NCBI GenBank assembly: GCA_016197345.1
Contig: JACPVY010000363.1
Location: 1 to 10,763, forward strand
Direction of reading: 5' to 3'
DNA length: 10,763 bases
Origin: Burkholderiales bacterium
GTDB lineage: Bacteria; Pseudomonadota; Gammaproteobacteria; Burkholderiales; Burkholderiaceae_D
Every line of letters begins with the position of its first letter. Position 1 is the stretch's first letter. Below the pieces are notes generated by a model that did not search any database, was not told where the DNA came from, and saw only the letters and a list, made by a program, of their open reading frames with translations. Shown here in pieces: positions 7,356-10,763 of this stretch. The position numbers and the translations under genes are program-made.

Positions 7356-7385
7356 TTGTTACGCCATTTGTCTTGGTGCTATAAA
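7356..7385 (+). promoter_or_regulatory. Possible sigma-70 promoter of the TPP-enzyme gene
   Basis: TTGTTA (7356-7361; four of six match TTGACA) and TATAAA (7380-7385; five of six match TATAAT) are 18 bases apart. Transcription from here would give a leader of about 155-160 bases before the ATG at 7550. Prediction by eye only. Confidence 0.35.
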
Positions 7386-7534
7386 AGCTCAATATTTTTC
7401 TGTAGGAAACGGCAACACAATGCTGGAATTGCGCTAGTATTTCCCATTATCATCATTTTAATTCTGATGGCAGTAAATTAGTCCGTCAGATTGCTGGTGT
7501 TGGTCGGCAATCGAGTTTGTTATGCATTATTATC

Positions 7535-7542
7535 GAGAAAGG
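7535..7542 (+). promoter_or_regulatory. Ribosome binding site of the TPP-enzyme gene
   Basis: GAGAAAGG lies seven bases before ATG 7550. It decides against the in-frame TTG at 7517, which would place this site inside the coding sequence. Confidence 0.6.
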
Positions 7543-7549
7543 TTTCAAC

Positions 7550-9406
7550 ATGAACACCAATGTCTCGCCAGCGCCAACCATAGATCTGCCGTCTTCAGGC
7601 ATTATTAAGCCTGCGCCTATGGACATTGCCGATCTCTTGGTCGCCTACCTCGAACAATTAGGAATCGAATATATTTTCGGTGTTCCAGGTGGCTCGATTG
7701 AACCACTGTATAACGCAATAGCACGTAGTACGCGACGCGGTGGTATGAAACAAATTCTGGCGCGTAGTGAAGCAGGTGCCGCTTTTATGGCCGATGCCTA
7801 TGCACGCGAAACAGGCAAGGTCGGCGTTTGTTGCGCCACATCTGGCCCCGGCGCTACCAATCTGATCACGGGTGTCGCGAATGCCTTTGATAATAACATC
7901 CCGATGCTGGTCATTACTGGTCAACCTGCCCTGCCCTCCTTCGGCAAGCATCCGTTGCAAGAATCAAGCTGCACGGGCGTCAATGTGATCGGCATGTTCC
8001 GTCACTGCACACAATACAACTCATTGGTATCGCACTCTAAACAATTAGAGCCTAAGCTCATCACTGCGTTACAGCGCGCAACGCGGGCGCCAAGTGGCCC
8101 GGCCCACCTGTCTGTCCCGCGTGATTTATGGCTAGAACCTAGTCAAGATCAAGTTCCTGCTTATGATTTATCGACGCTACTACAACCATCGTCACTCGTC
8201 GATGATGAAGCCATTGAACGCTTGCGGCAAATGTTGGCAGGCGCCCGTAATGTGGTGTTATTGATAGGCGGTTGGTGCGGCGACGCGATTAATTCGATTT
8301 TGCAGTTTGCCGCCATCAAAGGGGCAACCTTTGTCACCACCCCCGACGGAAAAGGCTTAGTCAATGCGAATCACCCGCTGTTTCGTGGTGTATTTGGCTT
8401 TGGTGGCCATGCTTCTGCCGAAGCGGCACTACGCGACGAATCCGTCGATTTAATTCTGGCCATCGGCGCTTCGATGGGCGAATGGAATACCGGCGGCTGG
8501 TGCGATAGTTTGCTCAATGATCGCTTGGTTCATATCGATGAATCAGAAGATCACTTAGCACGCACACCGATGGCGCGCTTTCATATGCGCGGCCGAGTAT
8601 CGGCGATTTTTAACCGCTTGCTTGAACGCATCTATAACGTACGGCAAGACTCCAAAGTCGAAATTGAACGCCGCCGCGCCACTCGCGAACTCTCTAGCGT
8701 GGTGTGGGATCCTGAAAGTATTTTGGCCGCACCCGACATGTATGTCAGCGACGCCAGCCCAATCAAACCACAGCGTCTGATGCGGGAATTAGGCTTAATG
8801 TTTCCGCCTACCACGCGGTTCCTAGCCGACAGTGGCAATAGCGTGGCATGGGCGGTGCATTATCTCCATCCGTTTGATCGCCGAATTTGTGAGCGACGCA
8901 TGGGCGGTGGTAATCGCAAGCGCACGCAAGGCCGGCGCAAATCACATGGCGGTTGGTTACGTATCACCGCTAACTTCGCGCCCATGGGCTGGGCCATCGG
9001 CGGCGCCGTCGGTACGGCTGCTGGCAATCCCAATGTCCCAGTGGTCTGCATCACTGGTGACGGCAGTATGCTGATGAATGGTCAGGAATTGTCCAGTGCT
9101 GTGTTTGAAAAACAAACCATTGTTTTCATCGTCCTTAATGACCAAGCCCTAGGCATGGTTAAGCACGGGCAGCGGTTAGCGAACGCCGAAAAAATCGCCT
9201 TCGAACTAGCGCCTACCGATTTTGCCGCACTCGCCCGCGCGATGGGAGCGCAAGCCTTTACCATCCATTCGCCAGCCGACCTGTCCAAACTTGATATGGC
9301 TGCCATTTGCTCGCGCAAAGGGCCTACTTTATTGGATGTCTATATTGACCCCGATGAGGTGCCACCGATGAATGCTCGGATGCGGGTCTTAGGGGGTAAT
9401 CAATAA
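7550..9406 (+). CDS. Thiamine-diphosphate enzyme, acetolactate-synthase-like
   Basis: A 618-residue cytosolic ThDP enzyme with the three-domain plan of the acetohydroxyacid synthase/pyruvate oxidase superfamily. PYR domain about 24-190: GVPGG (44-48), catalytic glutamate E74 in RSEAGAAFMADAYAR, and CATSGPGATNL (95-105). Central domain about 215-365 with LLIGGWCGDA. PP domain about 405-600: the ThDP/Mg motif starts GDGS (503-506), with N530 exactly 24 residues beyond the GDG as in the classic GDG-x(24-27)-N motif, then LGMVKHGQR (534-542). The parts needed for catalysis are therefore present. The substrate is uncertain: likely decarboxylation and carboligation of a 2-keto acid such as pyruvate. 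No ilvN regulatory subunit or ilvC is adjacent, so it is probably not the housekeeping valine/isoleucine enzyme. Odd feature: a basic segment at about 441-468 with eight Arg and two Lys, just before the PP domain. Confidence 0.88.
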   Translation: MNTNVSPAPTIDLPSSGIIKPAPMDIADLLVAYLEQLGIEYIFGVPGGSIEPLYNAIARSTRRGGMKQILARSEAGAAFMADAYARETGKVGVCCATSGPGATNLITGVANAFDNNIPMLVITGQPALPSFGKHPLQESSCTGVNVIGMFRHCTQYNSLVSHSKQLEPKLITALQRATRAPSGPAHLSVPRDLWLEPSQDQVPAYDLSTLLQPSSLVDDEAIERLRQMLAGARNVVLLIGGWCGDAINSILQFAAIKGATFVTTPDGKGLVNANHPLFRGVFGFGGHASAEAALRDESVDLILAIGASMGEWNTGGWCDSLLNDRLVHIDESEDHLARTPMARFHMRGRVSAIFNRLLERIYNVRQDSKVEIERRRATRELSSVVWDPESILAAPDMYVSDASPIKPQRLMRELGLMFPPTTRFLADSGNSVAWAVHYLHPFDRRICERRMGGGNRKRTQGRRKSHGGWLRITANFAPMGWAIGGAVGTAAGNPNVPVVCITGDGSMLMNGQELSSAVFEKQTIVFIVLNDQALGMVKHGQRLANAEKIAFELAPTDFAALARAMGAQAFTIHSPADLSKLDMAAICSRKGPTLLDVYIDPDEVPPMNARMRVLGGNQ

Positions 9407-9434
9407 ATCTACCAAGAAATTGGAAAAGTTTATT

Positions 9435-9469
9435 GGCGGCGGCGGGAACGGCGGTTACCCGCCGCCGCC
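9435..9469. repeat. Very GC-rich 12-bp hairpin downstream of the TPP-enzyme gene
   Basis: GGCGGCGGCGGG (9435-9446) is perfectly complementary to CCCGCCGCCGCC (9458-9469). The loop contains AAC/GTT that can extend the stem past a one-base bulge. It begins 28 bases after the TPP-enzyme stop, so it probably ends or protects that mRNA, but no T-run follows on either strand and it is not a classical intrinsic terminator. It could instead belong to the edge of the decayed mobile DNA to its right. Confidence 0.6.
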
Positions 9470-9784
9470 TCTACACACTCCATACATGCGGACCAACCGC
9501 ATGCGACTCATGCCAGAAGTATTGATGGGGGCTTCGAAAAAACGTAGCGAGCGGCGCAGATTTTGGACCGAGAAACGTAGCTTTTACCTTGGTAAAGCGA
9601 GGCTCGCAAGTTCAAAAGATGCCCGCGCAGTAGGTTTTTCGAGGTTCCCTGATGTTAAACCGCTCTGACGGCAGTGGGTGAGCGACTCGCCATAGCAGGA
9701 TGTACTTTCGAATGCGGTTTGAACTTAACAATACGCACTCGCATTGCTGCGAGAAAACGCATTACTTCTCCTTGGGCTTTTCCT
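9470..9784. other. Non-coding stretch left of the transposase relic
   Basis: It opens with a second hairpin, CATGCGG (9485-9491) / CCGCATG (9497-9503) with a five-base loop. The remainder has an open frame of 82 codons (9420-9668) that begins before the first hairpin and runs through both; its translation is rich in Arg/Lys and matches nothing I know. The short sequence AAACGTAGC occurs twice (about 9540 and 9572). This may be degraded flanking or 5' sequence of the IS4-family element, but no residue-level match to transposases could be seen here. Confidence 0.35.
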
Positions 9785-10274
9785 TCGTATCGCCTCCCAC
9801 ACACTGTCGATGTGGCGCCAAATAAGGCGACAGTTTGCTTGCACTTGCTCACCAATCACAAGGTCGAAACGCTCGAACATGCCATCGAATTAATCGAACG
9901 GTACCGCGCCCATTGGGTAATTGGAATCCCATACCAAGTCTTCAAAATGGCTGCATTGTCGAGAAAATGCAACAAAATGCCAGTGAAAAAGACGAATGTG
10001 CGCTCGCCGTTTATTTGGTTGTGGCCTGGCACATGATAAATTGAGTCGTCTTGGACAGGCCCCGCCGGGAATTGCCCGCCAATCTACTGTTTGCCTCCGA
10101 CGAAATCGACATAACCCATCTCCTTAAACGAAAAAGAGCCCATATGGTATCAAACCACAAATCAATCAAGTCATTTGCCTAATCGCACAATTTCGCGGCT
10201 TCTTGGCCCGAAACCTATGCGCGAAGTTTCGATTATCGCCAATGAGCGGGACATTGTGCAATCGAGGTCAATGA
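9785..10274 (+). pseudogene. Decayed IS4-family transposase, C-terminal part, multiply frameshifted
   Basis: Remnant of a DDE transposase of the IS4 family, recognised by stitching frames together. Piece A (9845-9947): LLTNHKVETLEHAIELIERY, then RAHWVIGIPYQVFK. Piece B (9946-10040): NGCIVE, then ALAVYLVVAWHMIN, like the family 'LKNGCRIE...ALAxYMVVAWRI'. Piece C (10041-10070): LSRLGQAPPG. Piece D (10072-10152): LPANLLFASDEIDITHLLKR. Piece E (10155-10271): PQINQVICLIAQFRGFLARN, like 'PTLNQVIRLIAQLGGFLGRK'. Each switch is a reading-frame change; A to B is explained by one A missing from the run at 9944-9947. The YREK signature Y-x2-R-x3-E-x6-K is recognisable in piece A, but R reads H and the catalytic E reads G. 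The protein must be dead. The N-terminal half with the Asp residues of the DDE triad is missing or unrecognisable, and no terminal inverted repeats or target duplication were found. Confidence 0.8.
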
Positions 10275-10481
10275 AAAATTAACTACAGATCAACATTTAT
10301 TACGAAGCTATCAACACAAGATTGGGTGGCGGTGAAGCGTAAAGTTTATGATTTTAGCAAACGCCAAATTACCGAGGAAACTCAATCCATCACTGCAAAT
10401 TGGTTAGCACAAAGCGATTTTGAGAGCCGCCATATAGAACGCAAACATAAATTTGGGGAATTTTGGTTTGTCAATAGCTAA
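10275..10481 (+). pseudogene. C-terminal remnant resembling a sulfotransferase
   Basis: An open frame from just after the transposase relic to TAA at 10479-10481, with no good start codon or ribosome binding site. From about 10326 it reads VAVKRKVYDFSKRQITEE, then WLAQSDFESRHIERKHKFGE. This resembles the C-terminus of bacterial PAPS-dependent sulfotransferases, where a 'YDFxGxxLTxET...WLxxNPxxKHGxHxYxLEDFGL' pattern follows the catalytic fold. The 5'-PSB loop and the rest of the enzyme are absent, so this is a broken gene, most simply truncated on its 5' side by the element to its left. The adjacent cysC, which makes the sulfate donor PAPS, supports the reading. The match is from memory of the family and is moderate; it could be the tail of another protein. 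Confidence 0.42.
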
Positions 10482-10586
10482 GGTCGATGAGAAAATAGCA
10501 TGTGCCCTAGAAAAATACGAAACTTCAATAGAAACAAAATAGCTTTTTGCTTAATTCTTTTAACAAATGCCATCTACTTGAACATC

Positions 10587-10763
10587 ATGACGGAACCAGC
10601 AATGAGCCAATCAGATACCACCCACAAACAAAAAAACAATCGTGAGCCAGTTAGCCAAGATGTCAAATGGCAATTAAGTAAAGTCACTGCTGACGAACGA
10701 GCAAAACTTCTACAGGAAGATCCAGCAACCGTTTGGTTAACTGGCCTGTCGGGCTCTGGCAAA
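10587..10763 (+). CDS. cysC: Adenylyl-sulfate kinase CysC, 5' part, cut by right edge
   Basis: The first 59 codons of APS kinase, which phosphorylates adenosine 5'-phosphosulfate to PAPS with ATP in the cytosol. The visible part holds a hydrophilic leader, VKWQLSKVTADERAKLL (26-42), then DPATVWLTGLSGSGK (45-59), ending exactly at the Walker A lysine. It matches the CysC opening 'ERAxLLGQxPAxVWLTGLSGxGKST'. Two starts are possible, ATG 10587 or ATG 10602; neither has a strong Shine-Dalgarno (a GGA precedes the second). The gene continues to the right, and a fusion to CysN cannot be excluded. About 105 AT-rich bases separate it from the sulfotransferase-like remnant and may contain its own promoter. 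Its neighbour suggests PAPS made here serves sulfation as well as, or instead of, sulfate assimilation. Confidence 0.87.
   Translation, partial: MTEPAMSQSDTTHKQKNNREPVSQDVKWQLSKVTADERAKLLQEDPATVWLTGLSGSGK

Larger units (their letters stand above)
7239..7549. other. Intergenic region between divergent DUF1415 and TPP-enzyme genes
   Basis: This 311-base stretch holds no gene. From left to right it contains the DUF1415 ribosome binding site (minus strand), a 6-bp inverted repeat GCAATG/CATTGC (7279-7284 and 7293-7298), the 14-bp palindrome at 7323-7336, a sigma-70-like promoter at 7356-7385 for the rightward gene, and a leader of roughly 150 bases. Confidence 0.5.

Noticed and set aside
7517..7549. 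TTG start extending the TPP enzyme by 11 residues
   Set aside because: The extension would contain the GAGAAAGG ribosome binding site that is ideally placed for the ATG at 7550.
9435..9503. Group II intron or retron-type RNA
   Set aside because: The two stems recall structured intron RNA, but there is no reverse transcriptase, no domain V-like motif and no clear boundaries.
9420..9668. 82-codon open frame after the TPP-enzyme gene
   Set aside because: It runs through two strong hairpins, and its Gly/Pro start is simply the GC-rich stem. The remainder is not a recognisable protein.

Overview
The window looks like chromosomal DNA of a betaproteobacterium, most likely Burkholderiales close to Oxalobacteraceae (an Undibacterium-like organism). 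This is inferred from the moderate base composition and from the type of PpsR, DUF1993, DUF1415 and GGDEF/EAL proteins, not from a search. There is no rRNA, tRNA, CRISPR array or complete mobile element.

Layout from left to right. A ppsR gene (PEP synthase regulatory kinase/pyrophosphorylase) runs in from the left edge. It is followed on the same strand by a lone bacterial cytochrome P450 gene. Convergent to these is a large minus-strand gene for a membrane-bound PAS/GGDEF/EAL cyclic-di-GMP protein. Then come two plus-strand genes, a DUF1993 protein and a MarC-family membrane protein, separated by a gap rich in inverted repeats. A minus-strand DUF1415 gene is convergent with marC. It is divergent from a large plus-strand gene for a thiamine-diphosphate (acetolactate-synthase-like) enzyme; the shared upstream region holds a 14-bp palindrome and a plausible sigma-70 promoter. 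Right of this enzyme the DNA turns into an accessory or decayed stretch: strong GC-rich hairpins, a multiply frameshifted IS4-family transposase relic, a short C-terminal piece that looks like a sulfotransferase, and finally the start of cysC (APS kinase), cut by the right edge at its Walker A motif.

How the genes fit together. Most are independent housekeeping or accessory genes and no large operon is visible. The one functional pairing is the sulfotransferase tail beside cysC: CysC makes PAPS, the sulfate donor used by sulfotransferases, so the right end may be the edge of a sulfation locus damaged by a transposon.

Most notable points. (1) The GGDEF/EAL protein seems to have lost three internal pieces while keeping its frame: most of a periplasmic sensor, the back half of its first PAS domain, and the middle of its EAL domain including catalytic metal ligands. 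The GGDEF core and I-site are intact, which suggests a bifunctional protein reduced to a cyclase. (2) The transposase relic keeps the spacing of the IS4 YREK signature but has lost its R and its catalytic E, and at least four reading-frame changes can be placed. (3) The thiamine-diphosphate enzyme carries an arginine-rich segment just before its cofactor-binding domain. I see no clear evidence for a wholly new multi-gene system.
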